NCBI RefSeq assembly: GCF_029024925.1
Contig: NZ_CP118962.1
Location: forward strand, 780,501 to 844,500
Source: Enterococcus faecalis
GTDB taxonomy: Bacteria; Bacillota; Bacilli; Lactobacillales; Enterococcaceae
Direction of reading: 5' to 3'
DNA: 64,000 nt
Part shown: positions 45,208 through 55,172 of the stretch, piece after piece
Layout: the number at the start of each line of letters is the position of its first letter
Position numbering within the stretch: the stretch's first letter is position 1
Notes under the pieces: generated by a model
Database searches by the model: none
Told to the model about the DNA's origin: nothing
What the model saw: the letters and a program-made list of their open reading frames with translations, nothing else
Position numbers and translations under genes: made by a program

Positions 45208-46578
45208 ATGAAAAAAATAACAACCTATCAAAACAAAAAAGTGTTGGTTTTAGGACTAGCTAAAAGTGGTGTCAGCGCAGCGAAACTCTTACATGAGTTA
45301 GGTGCGCTCGTTACCGTTAATGACGCAAAACAATTTGATCAAAACCCTGACGCCCAAGATTTATTAACCTTGGGTATTCGTGTTGTTACAGGGGGGCATC
45401 CAATTGAATTGTTGGATGAAGAATTTGAACTAATTGTTAAAAATCCTGGCATTCCTTATACAAACCCACTTGTGGCAGAAGCACTAACTCGGAAAATTCC
45501 TATCATAACTGAGGTGGAATTAGCAGGTCAAATTGCCGAATGTCCAATTGTCGGCATTACGGGCACCAATGGCAAAACAACCACGACCACGATGATTGGT
45601 TTACTGCTAAACGCTGACAGAACGGCTGGTGAGGCACGTTTGGCGGGAAATATTGGTTTTCCAGCGAGTACGGTGGCTCAAGAAGCAACAGCCAAGGATG
45701 ATCTTGTGATGGAACTTTCTAGTTTTCAGTTAATGGGAATTGAGACGTTTCACCCACAAATTGCAGTAATTACAAATATTTTTGAGGCACACTTGGATTA
45801 TCATGGTTCGCGGAAAGAATATGTTGCTGCAAAATGGGCCATTCAAAAAAACATGACCGCAGATGACACCTTGATTTTAAATTGGAATCAAGTAGAGCTT
45901 CAAACGTTAGCTAAAACCACAGCTGCCAACGTATTGCCTTTTTCAACGAAAGAAGCAGTAGAAGGGGCTTATCTTTTAGATGGGAAATTATATTTCAATG
46001 AAGAATATATTATGCCCGCCGATGAGCTAGGGATTCCTGGCAGTCACAATATTGAAAATGCACTCGCAGCGATTTGTGTAGCTAAATTAAAAAATGTATC
46101 GAATGCTCAGATTAGACAAACTTTGACAAACTTTTCAGGCGTTCCCCATCGAACGCAATTTGTTGGCGAAGTTCAGCAAAGACGTTTTTATAACGATTCA
46201 AAAGCAACCAATATTTTAGCTACAGAGATGGCGTTAAGTGGGTTTGACAACCAAAAGCTACTTTTACTTGCAGGTGGCTTGGATCGCGGTAACTCATTTG
46301 ATGAATTGGTTCCTGCTCTGCTGGGACTCAAAGCAATTGTTTTATTTGGAGAAACCAAAGAAAAATTGGCGGAAGCTGCTAAAAAAGCGAACATTGAAAC
46401 AATTTTATTTGCTGAAAATGTTCAAACGGCGGTTACCATTGCCTTTGATTATTCGGAAAAAGATGATACTATTTTACTATCACCTGCTTGCGCAAGTTGG
46501 GATCAATACCCGAATTTCGAAGTACGCGGGGAAGCCTTTATGCAAGCTGTTCAACAATTAAAAGAAAGTGAAATGTGA
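45208..46578 (+). CDS. murD: UDP-N-acetylmuramoyl-L-alanine--D-glutamate ligase
   Basis: About 456 residues. The N-terminal UDP-binding fold ([17 protein letters not shown]) is followed by the ATP-binding [16 protein letters not shown], then [20 protein letters not shown], and a C-terminal domain with GVPHRTQFV and [16 protein letters not shown]. It adds D-Glu to UDP-MurNAc-Ala. ATG 45208 is preferred over TTG 45202; AAGGGG lies upstream. It ends 4 nt before murG. Confidence 0.97.
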   Translation: MKKITTYQNKKVLVLGLAKSGVSAAKLLHELGALVTVNDAKQFDQNPDAQDLLTLGIRVVTGGHPIELLDEEFELIVKNPGIPYTNPLVAEALTRKIPIITEVELAGQIAECPIVGITGTNGKTTTTTMIGLLLNADRTAGEARLAGNIGFPASTVAQEATAKDDLVMELSSFQLMGIETFHPQIAVITNIFEAHLDYHGSRKEYVAAKWAIQKNMTADDTLILNWNQVELQTLAKTTAANVLPFSTKEAVEGAYLLDGKLYFNEEYIMPADELGIPGSHNIENALAAICVAKLKNVSNAQIRQTLTNFSGVPHRTQFVGEVQQRRFYNDSKATNILATEMALSGFDNQKLLLLAGGLDRGNSFDELVPALLGLKAIVLFGETKEKLAEAAKKANIETILFAENVQTAVTIAFDYSEKDDTILLSPACASWDQYPNFEVRGEAFMQAVQQLKESEM

Positions 46579-46582
46579 GAAA

Positions 46583-47674
46583 ATGAAGATACTAGTAACT
46601 GGTGGTGGCACAGGTGGGCATATCTATCCTGCGTTATCCTTCGTCGAACACGTCAAAAAAGAAGCACCTGCAACAGAATTCTTGTATGTGGGAACAGAAA
46701 ATGGTCTAGAAAGTCAAATTGTGCCAAAGGCGAAAATTCCATTTAAAACGATTAAAATTCAAGGATTCAGGCGTTCGCTAAGTCCTCAAAATTTTAAAAC
46801 AATGTATTTATTTTTAACAAGCATTAATAAAGCAAAAAAAATTATTCGTGAATTTCAACCAGATGTGGTCATTGGTACAGGCGGTTATGTTTCTGGTGCA
46901 GTGGTTTATGCGGCCCACCAATTAAAAATACCGACAATTATTCATGAACAAAATAGTATCCCTGGAATGACAAATAAATTTTTAAGTCGTTATGTAGATA
47001 AAATTGCGATTTGTTTTCCGGATGTCGCTAGTTTTTTCCCGAAAGAAAAAACAATTTTGACAGGGAACCCGCGGGGACAAGAAGTCGTAACGGTGGAAAA
47101 GTCAGCTATTTTATCAGAGTTTGGCTTAGATCCAGCAAAGAAAACGGTGGTTTTATTTGGCGGAAGTCGTGGCGCCTTGAAAATCAATCAAGCGTTTGAA
47201 CAGGCCTTTCCTTTGTTTGAAGAGAGAGAGTATCAAGTTTTATACGCTTCAGGAGAAAGATATTATCAGGAACTTCAAGAAAGTCTAAAGCTTTCTGAAA
47301 AGAAATTGACAAACATAAGTGTGCAACCGTATATTGATAAAATGGTTGAAGTGATGGCTAATACCGATTTAATGGTGGGACGTGCAGGAGCAACCTCAAT
47401 TGCGGAGTTCACCGCATTAGGATTACCAGCAATTTTAATTCCGAGTCCTTACGTCACGAATGATCATCAAACGAAAAACGCGCAAAGCTTAGTAAAAGTT
47501 GGTGCTGTTGAAATGATTCCAGATGCAGAATTGACCGGCGCTCGTTTAGTTGCGGCAATTGATGATATTTTATTAAACAATGAAAAAAGACAACAGATGG
47601 CAACGGCGTCCAAAGGGGAAGGCATCCCAGATGCAAGTGATCGTTTGTATCAAGTTGTGAAAACGTTAGTCTGA
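46583..47674 (+). CDS. murG: UDP-GlcNAc:lipid I GlcNAc transferase
   Basis: 363 residues of GT28. The N-terminal lipid-binding loop is [14 protein letters not shown], followed by [14 protein letters not shown] and [12 protein letters not shown]; the C-terminal UDP-GlcNAc site has [11 protein letters not shown] and [22 protein letters not shown]. It converts lipid I to lipid II at the inner leaflet. A start at ATG 46583 fits the family N-terminus MKILVTGGG. Confidence 0.97.
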   Translation: MKILVTGGGTGGHIYPALSFVEHVKKEAPATEFLYVGTENGLESQIVPKAKIPFKTIKIQGFRRSLSPQNFKTMYLFLTSINKAKKIIREFQPDVVIGTGGYVSGAVVYAAHQLKIPTIIHEQNSIPGMTNKFLSRYVDKIAICFPDVASFFPKEKTILTGNPRGQEVVTVEKSAILSEFGLDPAKKTVVLFGGSRGALKINQAFEQAFPLFEEREYQVLYASGERYYQELQESLKLSEKKLTNISVQPYIDKMVEVMANTDLMVGRAGATSIAEFTALGLPAILIPSPYVTNDHQTKNAQSLVKVGAVEMIPDAELTGARLVAAIDDILLNNEKRQQMATASKGEGIPDASDRLYQVVKTLV

Positions 47675-47691
47675 GATAGGAGGTGTGGAAG

Positions 47692-48807
47692 ATTAGTAAC
47701 GAGAACGATATATTCAAAAAAAGAAAACCATTACCTCCAAAAAAATCGGAAGAGTCTCAACCTGAACTGACACCTTGGCAAAAACAAAACCAAGAATATT
47801 TGAAGAAGCAAGCGGAAGAAGCTGCTTCAAAAGGTGAAAACGAACAAGCAGAAGTCACCATCACTTTACAAGAACAAAGTCAAGAAGAGCCTCAACAACA
47901 TCTTCCACAAGAAACAGTGGAAGAAGAGGAGCATTTTGCAGATCGTTTACCGAACGTTAAGAAAACACGGAACAAGCGCTTATATAGGCGTTTAGCCTTT
48001 ATTTTAACTTGTTTAGGGACAGCCATTTTAGTGGCATTGTATTTTGTTTCGCCTCTTAGTCGATTGAGTGAAGTAACAGTTTCAGGTAACAAAAGTGTGG
48101 AGAGCCAAGCGATTATTCAGCAGTCAAAACTTGAAACGGGCAGTGGCTTATGGGAGCAGTATTCAAATAGAAATTATTTTTCTGCAAATATTCAGAAAAA
48201 GTTTCCAATTATAAAAAAGGCGAACATTAAGTTAAATGGTATTAATTCATTTAAAATTGATATTCAAGAGTATCAAATTGTCGCTCTTGCTGCGACTAAA
48301 GGCGGCTATCATCCGATTTTAGAGAATGGTAAAACTTTGGCGGAAACCACCAAAGCTGCTGAAAGTGGCAAACCAATTTTTGAGAATTTCAAAGAGGATA
48401 AATTAATCCCTGAATTAATGGCCTCTTACAACAAATTACCTCAAGAAATTAAACAAGGAATTTCAGAAATTAAATATGCACCATCAAAAACCAATAAAGA
48501 CTTGATTAATGTCTATATGAATGATGGAAATCGAGTGATTGTTAATATTTCTGATTTAAGTGAAAAAATGGCTTATTATTCACAAGTAGCCGAGCAAATG
48601 GACAAACCTGGAATCGTTGATATGGAAGTCGGCATTTTTTCTTATCCGTATGAAAAAGAAAGTGAAGAAACGGGCAGTGAAGTTTCCGAAGATTCAGCGG
48701 TTGAAAATCAAGAAGTTGTGGACCCAAATGCAGGCGCAGCAACGGATGAAGCGAATAATGGTACGCCGACAAATGGAGAAAATCAAGAAGTGCAACAAGC
48801 AGAATAA
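47692..48807 (+). CDS. divIB: Cell division protein DivIB/FtsQ, apparent ATT start
   Basis: About 371 residues. A long charged cytoplasmic N-terminus (Glu/Gln-rich, about 95 residues) precedes one membrane segment (FILTCLGTAILVALYFV) and a POTRA domain (LSRLSEVTVSGNKSVES), then the beta domain and an acidic Gln/Glu/Asn tail. It acts in the FtsL-DivIC-DivIB septal complex. A perfect AGGAGG (47678-47683) is 8 nt before ATT 47692; the only in-frame GTG (47683) is part of that ribosome binding site, and no ATG, GTG or TTG follows for over 30 codons. An ATT start is therefore likely. Confidence 0.88.
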   Translation: MSNENDIFKKRKPLPPKKSEESQPELTPWQKQNQEYLKKQAEEAASKGENEQAEVTITLQEQSQEEPQQHLPQETVEEEEHFADRLPNVKKTRNKRLYRRLAFILTCLGTAILVALYFVSPLSRLSEVTVSGNKSVESQAIIQQSKLETGSGLWEQYSNRNYFSANIQKKFPIIKKANIKLNGINSFKIDIQEYQIVALAATKGGYHPILENGKTLAETTKAAESGKPIFENFKEDKLIPELMASYNKLPQEIKQGISEIKYAPSKTNKDLINVYMNDGNRVIVNISDLSEKMAYYSQVAEQMDKPGIVDMEVGIFSYPYEKESEETGSEVSEDSAVENQEVVDPNAGAATDEANNGTPTNGENQEVQQAE

Positions 48808-48980
48808 GTTTTTTACAAAAATGTTTCAAAAATTAACGAACAAATTCGTATAATCTGCTTTCTAAAACCCCCATTTTTATGGTAAAATTGGAAGAAGTGA
48901 ATAATACTAAAAAAGAGATAGTTAAACGGACGCCTTTGTCCGCTTAGATATTGGAATTAATAGGAGGAGGAATTCCGTTC

Positions 48981-50303
48981 ATGGCAAAAACAGGAATGTA
49001 TGTAGGCCTCGATATTGGTACAACTTCTGTCAAAGTAGTTGTCGCTGAATATATTGAAGGTCAAATGAACATCATCGGCGTTGGAAATGCAAAATCAGAC
49101 GGTTTGAATCGAGGGATTGTCGTCGATATTGATCAAACAGTTCAAGCAATCCAACGGGCCGTTCGACAAGCCGAAGAAAAAGCCGGCATTCAAATTAAAA
49201 GCGTAAATGTTGGATTACCAGCGAATTTATTAGAAGTAGAAAGCTGTCAAGGAATGATAGCTGTTAGCAGTGAATCAAAAGAAATTACAGATGAGGATGT
49301 GCGCAACGTCGCATCTGCAGCTTTGGTTCGTTCAACTCCTCCTGAACGTCAAATTGTTGCAATCTTACCGCAAGACTTTACCGTCGACGGCTTTGAAGGC
49401 ATCAAAGACCCACGTGGAATGCTTGGCGTTCGCATGGAGATGTTTGGCGTTGTCTATACTGGACCAAAAACAATCATCCATAACATCCGTAAATGTGTTG
49501 AAAAAGCTGGCTTAGGAATTAACGAATTAGTGATTACACCGCTTGCTTTAACAGAAACAATTTTAACAGATGGCGAAAAAGACTTTGGAACAATTGTCAT
49601 TGATATGGGTGGCGGTCAAACAACGACATCTGTTATCCACGACAAACAATTGAAATTTACTCATGTTAACCAAGAAGGCGGCGAGTTCATCACGAAAGAT
49701 ATCTCAATCGTATTGAATACTTCTTTTAACAACGCCGAAGCCTTAAAAATTAATTATGGGGATGCTTATCCAGAAAGAACTTCAGCAAACGAAGAGTTTC
49801 CTGTTGATGTTATCGGTAAGTCAGAGCCTGTAAGAGTGGACGAACGTTACCTTTCAGAAATTATTGAAGCGCGTGTGGAACAAATTTTGAGAAAATCAAA
49901 AGAAGTTCTGGATGAAATTGATGCGTTTGAATTACCTGGAGGCGTTGTGTTAACTGGTGGCGCCGCTAGTATGCCAGGTATTGTCGATTTGGCGCAAGAG
50001 ATTTTTGAAGCCAACGTAAAACTATACGTACCAAATCACATGGGCTTACGTAACCCAGTCTTTGCTAATGTCATTAGCATTGTGGAATATTCAGCGCAAC
50101 TAAACGATATTTATCACATTGCCAAATATGCAATCCCTGGTGAAAAATCGAAACCAGCACAATCAGTCGCTGTCCAACAAGAAGTTCGCTATGACACATA
50201 TGCTGAACAGCCTCAAGAAGAATACGAAGAATTCAACGAACGTGAGTCTGGTGAAAAAGTGACAGGCAAAATCAAAGACTTCTTCTCGAACATTTTCGAC
50301 TAA
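48981..50303 (+). CDS. ftsA: Cell division protein FtsA
   Basis: 440 residues of the actin fold: [17 protein letters not shown] (phosphate 1), [14 protein letters not shown] (phosphate 2) and [16 protein letters not shown] (adenosine). The 1C domain lies at about 85-165, and the C-terminal membrane-targeting helix is at the end ([11 protein letters not shown]). It tethers FtsZ to the membrane. RBS AGGAGGAGG. A small hairpin (CGGAC/GTCCG at 48927-48942) lies in the leader of 170 nt after divIB, so a separate promoter for ftsAZ is possible. Confidence 0.97.
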   Translation: MAKTGMYVGLDIGTTSVKVVVAEYIEGQMNIIGVGNAKSDGLNRGIVVDIDQTVQAIQRAVRQAEEKAGIQIKSVNVGLPANLLEVESCQGMIAVSSESKEITDEDVRNVASAALVRSTPPERQIVAILPQDFTVDGFEGIKDPRGMLGVRMEMFGVVYTGPKTIIHNIRKCVEKAGLGINELVITPLALTETILTDGEKDFGTIVIDMGGGQTTTSVIHDKQLKFTHVNQEGGEFITKDISIVLNTSFNNAEALKINYGDAYPERTSANEEFPVDVIGKSEPVRVDERYLSEIIEARVEQILRKSKEVLDEIDAFELPGGVVLTGGAASMPGIVDLAQEIFEANVKLYVPNHMGLRNPVFANVISIVEYSAQLNDIYHIAKYAIPGEKSKPAQSVAVQQEVRYDTYAEQPQEEYEEFNERESGEKVTGKIKDFFSNIFD

Positions 50304-50329
50304 TCACACAAACAGGAGGATACGATATC

Positions 50330-51562
50330 ATGGAATTTTCATTAGACAATAACATTAACAACGGTGCAGTCATTAAAGTTATCGGTGTAGGTGGCGGCGG
50401 CGGAAACGCTGTAAACCGTATGATCGAAGAAAACGTTAAAGGCGTGGAATTTATCACAGCCAATACAGACGTTCAAGCATTAAAACATTCAAAAGCAGAA
50501 ACAGTGATTCAATTAGGCCCTAAATACACTCGTGGTTTAGGTGCTGGTTCACAACCTGAAGTTGGCCAAAAAGCTGCAGAAGAAAGTGAACAAGTGATTT
50601 CAGAATCATTACAAGGCGCGGATATGATTTTCATTACTGCTGGTATGGGTGGCGGAACTGGTACAGGTGCTGCCCCAGTAGTTGCAAAAATCGCTAAAGA
50701 ATTAGGCGCTTTAACAGTTGGTGTAGTAACTCGTCCATTTAGTTTTGAAGGTCCAAAACGTGGTCGTTTTGCCGCTGAAGGAATTGCCTTATTAAAAGAA
50801 AACGTTGATACACTACTAATTATCTCAAACAACCGCTTATTAGAAGTCGTTGACAAGAAAACGCCAATGCTTGAAGCATTTAGAGAAGCTGATAATGTAT
50901 TGCGTCAAGGTGTTCAAGGGATTTCAGATTTAATCACTGCGCCAGGTTACGTAAACTTGGACTTTGCTGACGTGAAAACAGTGATGGAAAACCAAGGAAC
51001 AGCTTTAATGGGAATTGGTGTAGCGAGCGGCGAAGAACGCGTAATTGAAGCAACGAAAAAAGCTATTTCTTCACCATTGTTAGAAACATCAATCGATGGT
51101 GCGGAACAAGTCTTATTAAACATTACTGGTGGCTTAGATATGACCTTGTTTGAAGCGCAAGATGCTTCAGATATCGTTACAAATGCTGCTTCAGGTGATG
51201 TGAACATCATCCTAGGTACATCAATCAACGAAGATTTAGGCGACGAAATTCGTGTAACAGTAATCGCTACAGGTATTGATGAATCAAAAAAGGATAGAAA
51301 ACCGCACCGTCAAACAAGACAAGCGGTTCAACCAATGCAACAAACAACTCAATCTGTGGAAATGGATCAACCAAAATCACAAGAAGAAGCAAGTGCTTTT
51401 GGCGATTGGGATATTCGCAGAGAACAAAATACACGTCCAAAAGTTGATGAATCTTCATTAGAACAAGTAGACAAAAAAGAATTTGACACATTCCACCGTG
51501 AAGAACCAAATCACAATGATGACGAATTAAGTACGCCACCATTTTTCCGCAGAAAACGATAA
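50330..51562 (+). CDS. ftsZ: Cell division GTPase FtsZ
   Basis: 410 residues. The tubulin signature [10 protein letters not shown] is near 105-115, preceded by [15 protein letters not shown] for guanine contact. The catalytic T7 loop [11 protein letters not shown] is near 205-215. A Gln-rich linker leads to the C-terminal [10 protein letters not shown] peptide that binds FtsA and SepF. It forms the Z-ring. RBS AGGAGG is 12 nt before ATG. Confidence 0.98.
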   Translation: MEFSLDNNINNGAVIKVIGVGGGGGNAVNRMIEENVKGVEFITANTDVQALKHSKAETVIQLGPKYTRGLGAGSQPEVGQKAAEESEQVISESLQGADMIFITAGMGGGTGTGAAPVVAKIAKELGALTVGVVTRPFSFEGPKRGRFAAEGIALLKENVDTLLIISNNRLLEVVDKKTPMLEAFREADNVLRQGVQGISDLITAPGYVNLDFADVKTVMENQGTALMGIGVASGEERVIEATKKAISSPLLETSIDGAEQVLLNITGGLDMTLFEAQDASDIVTNAASGDVNIILGTSINEDLGDEIRVTVIATGIDESKKDRKPHRQTRQAVQPMQQTTQSVEMDQPKSQEEASAFGDWDIRREQNTRPKVDESSLEQVDKKEFDTFHREEPNHNDDELSTPPFFRRKR

Positions 51563-51578
51563 GGAGCATCGATTAGAA

Positions 51579-52256
51579 ATGATAGCTGAAAACTTAACAA
51601 ATATTAATAATCAACTTCAGCTAGCATGCAAAAGCTCACAGCGCTCTGTTGCTGATGTGACAATGATTGGCGTCACTAAATCAGTAGGAATTGAGGAAGC
51701 AGCAGAGCTTGTTCAGCTTGGTGTCCAGAATTTAGCTGAAAACCGAGTAGATAAGTTACTAGAAAAGAAAGCTGGATTGGAAAAATTTAATGATATTCAG
51801 TGGCATTTAATTGGTAATTTACAACGTAGGAAGGTAAAATTAATTATTAATGAGATAGATTATTTTCATGCATTAGATAGTCTGAGTCTAGCCAAAGAAA
51901 TTCAAAAAAGAGCAACGAAAGTTATTCGTTGTTTTGTTGAAGTGAATATAACTGGGGAAGAAAGCAAGCACGGCTTTCGTAAAGAAGACGTCTTACCTTT
52001 CATTCAAGAACTTGCTGATTTGGACAAAATTCAAATCGTCGGTCTAATGACTATGGCACCTTTTGGGGCAAGTGAAGAAGTATTACATGCAACATTTAGA
52101 GAATTAAAAGAGCTGCAAATGACCGTAAATGAGAAACATTTATCTTTTGCTCCTTGTACAGAACTTAGCATGGGAATGAGTAACGATTTCCCAATCGCAG
52201 TTGAAGAAGGTGCAACTTTTATACGAATCGGAACAGCGTTATTCAGAGATGCGTAA
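51579..52256 (+). CDS. ylmE: YggS/YlmE-family PLP-binding protein
   Basis: 225 residues. Family marks are VTMIGVTKSVGIEEAAELVQLG with the PLP Lys, NLAENRVDKLL, WHLIGNLQRRKVKLI, VNITGEESKHGF, LMTMAPFG and LSMGMSNDFPIAVEEGATFIRIGTALF. A single-domain alanine-racemase-like barrel that controls PLP homeostasis without catalysis of its own. In Firmicutes it sits between ftsZ and sepF, as here. RBS AAGGAG. Confidence 0.95.
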   Translation: MIAENLTNINNQLQLACKSSQRSVADVTMIGVTKSVGIEEAAELVQLGVQNLAENRVDKLLEKKAGLEKFNDIQWHLIGNLQRRKVKLIINEIDYFHALDSLSLAKEIQKRATKVIRCFVEVNITGEESKHGFRKEDVLPFIQELADLDKIQIVGLMTMAPFGASEEVLHATFRELKELQMTVNEKHLSFAPCTELSMGMSNDFPIAVEEGATFIRIGTALFRDA

Positions 52257-52269
52257 AGGAGAGGAATTT

Positions 52270-52914
52270 ATGTCAATTTTTAACAGGGATGCGTTATCGA
52301 GCTTTTTTGGCTTATCTGGCGAAGAAGATGATTATTATGATAACTACGAAGAATATGAAGAGCGCAAAGCAGTTAATGAACCACCGCGTCGTGCAGCTCG
52401 GCCTAAACCACAACGCCCTGTTCAACAACAGGAAAGTTACAGTCAGCCAGCTTATACACAACAAAGTGAGCCTGTAGTTGAAAAACCTTCTGCACGCTAT
52501 CGTTCTGCTGAAGCGCATCAAGAAAGAGACACACAACAAGCTGCTTACACAGAGAATAAAGTGGTTTCTATGCGTAGTTCTAATCAATCAGCGACTACGA
52601 ATACAAGACGAGCACAAGAAAGCACCGCCAATGCAAAAACACATAAAATTACTATTATTGAACCACGTGTGTATTCAGAAGCAATGAGCATTGCGAAACA
52701 TTTATTTGCTGAAGAAGCTGTGCTAGTTAATTTTACATTAGTAGAAGAAGACCAAGCACGACGCATCGTTGATTTCTTAACTGGTACTGTGTATGCTTTA
52801 GACGGAGATATTCAGCGCGTTGGCAATGAAATCTTCTTATGCACACCAGCGAATATGGAAGTTGATAGTGCGACAGCACAATCTTTAGCCAACAAACAAT
52901 TCTTTGATTTCTAA
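52270..52914 (+). CDS. sepF: Cell division protein SepF
   Basis: 214 residues. The N-terminal amphipathic membrane helix (MSIFNRDALSSFFGL) is followed by an acidic Tyr/Asp/Glu and Gln-rich linker, then the C-terminal SepF core (ITIIEPRVYSEAMSIAKHLF, VDFLTGTVYALDGDIQRVGNEIFLCTP). It polymerises into rings and links FtsZ to the membrane. ATG 52270 follows GGAGAGG. Confidence 0.94.
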   Translation: MSIFNRDALSSFFGLSGEEDDYYDNYEEYEERKAVNEPPRRAARPKPQRPVQQQESYSQPAYTQQSEPVVEKPSARYRSAEAHQERDTQQAAYTENKVVSMRSSNQSATTNTRRAQESTANAKTHKITIIEPRVYSEAMSIAKHLFAEEAVLVNFTLVEEDQARRIVDFLTGTVYALDGDIQRVGNEIFLCTPANMEVDSATAQSLANKQFFDF

Positions 52915-52933
52915 GCCTTAGGGAGGTGTTATT

Positions 52934-53200
52934 ATCGCAACACTGATTACTCTATTATACAAAGGCGTTCAAATCTATTCAGGATTACTAGTGATTTACG
53001 CGCTACTTTCATGGTTTCCAGGAGCATATGATTCTGCTTTCGGGCGTTTGCTCTCTAGAATTTGTGAACCATACTTAAGTTTGTTTGACCGTTTGAATTT
53101 AAGGATTGGAATGGTTGGATTTAACGTAATGGTAGGGATTATTGTCCTTAACCTAGCAGCGGGTGGCTTAGCAGTCATTTTACGAGCTATTGTTTATTAA
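52934..53200 (+). CDS. ylmG: YggT/YlmG membrane protein, apparent ATC/ATT start
   Basis: 88 residues with two membrane segments around LLSWFPGAYDSAFGRLLSRICEPYLSLFDRLN, the YggT family signature. The homologous N-terminus (about 25 residues before SWFP) starts at IATLITLLYKG; in this stretch the codons are ATT (52931) and ATC (52934), with strong GGGAGGTG 4-7 nt before. No ATG, GTG or TTG exists before GTG 52991, which has no ribosome binding site and would delete the first membrane segment. A non-standard start is therefore likely. The role is linked to division and envelope biogenesis. Confidence 0.85.
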   Translation: MATLITLLYKGVQIYSGLLVIYALLSWFPGAYDSAFGRLLSRICEPYLSLFDRLNLRIGMVGFNVMVGIIVLNLAAGGLAVILRAIVY

Positions 53201-53226
53201 TAACTTTTAGAAAGGATGATTTATCT

Positions 53227-54009
53227 ATGAACGCAAATGTGTATCAACATTTCCGCAAAGATGAACATCCTTTTATTGACACTGTCGGGGATTGGCTAGA
53301 GCAAGTGGAGATGCAATACGCGCCTTATTTGACAGACTTTCTTGATCCTAGACAGGCGTATATTTTGGAAACGTTGATTCGACAAAACAGTGATTTATCG
53401 TTTACTTTTTATGGTAGTTATGAGCAAGCAGAACGAAAACGCTGCTTGATTTATCCAGCGTATTACATGCCAGAAGAGACAGATTTTGGTGTTGTATTAT
53501 TTGAAATTATTTATCCATCTAAATTTGCGACATTATCTCATGGGAAAATTTTAGGCACCTTGATGAATGTTGGGGTTCGTAGGGAAGCCTTTGGAGATAT
53601 TATTTCCGATGGTGATAAGTGGCAGGTTTTTATAGCACAAGAAGTAGCTGGCTTCGTTGTTAACCAAGTCGACAAAATTGGTAAAATTACTGTTCGCTTA
53701 GAAGAGCGGGATTATACACAAATTTTGATACCGAAGGATGGTTGGCAAGAAGAGCGAACGACTATGAGCTCTTTGCGGCTGGATAGTGTGATTTCCGCCG
53801 TATTTAATATTTCAAGGCAGCGATCAAAACAATTGATCGAATCTGGTAAAGTAAAAGTCAATTGGACAGAAACGACACGACCAGATTTTGCTTTAGACTT
53901 ATTAGATATTGTTTCGATACGAGGATTTGGGCGCCTTCAGATTCAAGAATTAGAAGGAAAAACAAAGAAAGAAAAATTTCGTGTCCTCTTAGGGGTATTG
54001 AGAAAATAA
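53227..54009 (+). CDS. ylmH: RNA-binding S4-domain protein YlmH
   Basis: 260 residues. The N-terminal half has the YlmH fold (FLDPRQAYILETLIRQ, YPAYYMPEETDFGVVLFEIIYP, HGKILGTLMNVGVRREAFGDI). The C-terminal S4 domain is near 185-235 (LRLDSVISAVFNISRQRSKQLIESGKVKVNW). It binds ribosomes and peptidyl-tRNA-obstructed 50S particles in rescue, and is also placed in the division cluster. RBS AGAAAGGA. Confidence 0.94.
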   Translation: MNANVYQHFRKDEHPFIDTVGDWLEQVEMQYAPYLTDFLDPRQAYILETLIRQNSDLSFTFYGSYEQAERKRCLIYPAYYMPEETDFGVVLFEIIYPSKFATLSHGKILGTLMNVGVRREAFGDIISDGDKWQVFIAQEVAGFVVNQVDKIGKITVRLEERDYTQILIPKDGWQEERTTMSSLRLDSVISAVFNISRQRSKQLIESGKVKVNWTETTRPDFALDLLDIVSIRGFGRLQIQELEGKTKKEKFRVLLGVLRK

Positions 54010-54160
54010 TCTCGAACTTTTGTTTAAGAAAACCATTTTGGCTGTTCATTCAGACGAAGTTGTGTATAATAAAAAAAGTAAGATATTTGCTATTTCAGGA
54101 TTAGTATGAGAATGTGTTCATAAGGGGTTTTACAAAAATAATCCAAAGAGGTGAAGGAAT

Positions 54161-54862
54161 ATGGCATTAACTCCATTAGATATTCAAAACAAAGACTTCT
54201 CAACAAAAATGAGAGGCTATAACCAAGACGATGTAGATGACTTTTTAGATCAAGTCACACGTGATTATGAAGATGCATTACAAAAAAATCGTGAACTTGA
54301 GAAATCATTAAAACACGCAGAAGAAAAATTACAATACTTCAATGAATTAAAAGATGCATTGAACCAATCAATTATTGTTGCACAAGATACCGCTGATAAA
54401 GTGAAATCAAGTGCCAATAAAGAATCAGAAATGATTATCACTTCGGCAGATAACCAAGCCAAAGAAACCTTGGTAGAAGCTGAACGTAAATCAAATGCAA
54501 TGATTGCAGATGCTGAAGCGAAATCAACACAAATCTTAGCAGAAGCAATTGAACGTGCCCGTCAATTAGCTGGGGAAACAGAAGACTTGAAGAAGAAAAC
54601 ACGTGTCTTCCATCAACGCTTAAGCTTAATGCTTGAAACTCAATTAGAGCAAGTGAAGAGTGAAGAGTGGGAAGAGATTTTAAAGCCTTTTTCTAGTTAT
54701 GTCGGAGACAAACATACAGCAGTTAAGGAAATTCTTGATGAACAAGACCTTGACAACGAAAATGAAACTGTTGTAAACTCTGAAGAGAACACAGATGCTG
54801 TAGTAGAAAAAAAGCCTGTAATTGAAGTCACTGAAGAAACAATTGAAGAAGAATCAAAATAG
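54161..54862 (+). CDS. divIVA: Cell division protein DivIVA
   Basis: 233 residues. The N-terminal lipid-binding domain MALTPLDIQNKDFSTKMRGYN with QDDVDDFLDQV is unmistakable. A long coiled coil follows (about 30-170), then a C-terminal acidic tail. It marks negative membrane curvature at poles and septa. ATG 54161 follows AGAGGTGAAGG. A 150-nt gap and TATAAT at 54064 suggest its own promoter. Confidence 0.96.
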   Translation: MALTPLDIQNKDFSTKMRGYNQDDVDDFLDQVTRDYEDALQKNRELEKSLKHAEEKLQYFNELKDALNQSIIVAQDTADKVKSSANKESEMIITSADNQAKETLVEAERKSNAMIADAEAKSTQILAEAIERARQLAGETEDLKKKTRVFHQRLSLMLETQLEQVKSEEWEEILKPFSSYVGDKHTAVKEILDEQDLDNENETVVNSEENTDAVVEKKPVIEVTEETIEEESK

Positions 54863-54884
54863 ATAGAACAGAACGTTTAATGTT

Positions 54885-55093
54885 TATTCTTAGCAGCGAG
54901 TCAATGATAGTGAAAGTTTGACAGACACTGGCATTAAACAGATCCTCTATCCTAGATGCAGTTCTGAACACTTGAGTAGGAACTGCCGGATAATTACCGT
55001 TATCAATTTCAGAGAAAGTAGGGGCAACTCTACTTTGAATTTGGGTGGTAACACGAGTACTTCGTCCCTTGGGATGGAGTACTCTTTTTTTAT
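54885..55093 (+). promoter_or_regulatory. T-box riboswitch of ileS
   Basis: An untranslated leader of about 210 nt has AGCGAGTC near its start, then a long stem-I region, and the T-box GGGTGGTAACACG at 55043-55055, which pairs with the tRNA 3' end. The gene downstream is ileS, so the specifier should be an Ile codon (ATC); several ATC triplets are present, and I cannot fix which is in the specifier loop. Uncharged tRNA-Ile would stabilise the antiterminator. Confidence 0.92.
55055..55091 (+). terminator. T-box controlled terminator
   Basis: GAGTACTTCGTCCC paired with GGGATGGAGTACTC, followed by TTTTTTT. Its 5' arm overlaps the T-box sequence, as expected for mutually exclusive structures. 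Confidence 0.92.
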
Positions 55094-55172
55094 CTACTTT
55101 TATCAGCTATCGTTCATCTTTAGTATGAACTAACACAATTAAATCGATAAAATGAAAGCGAGGCAAATGCAT

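Noticed and set aside
54918-55133. Short plus-strand ORF before ileS
   Set aside because: It lies wholly within the T-box leader and its terminator.
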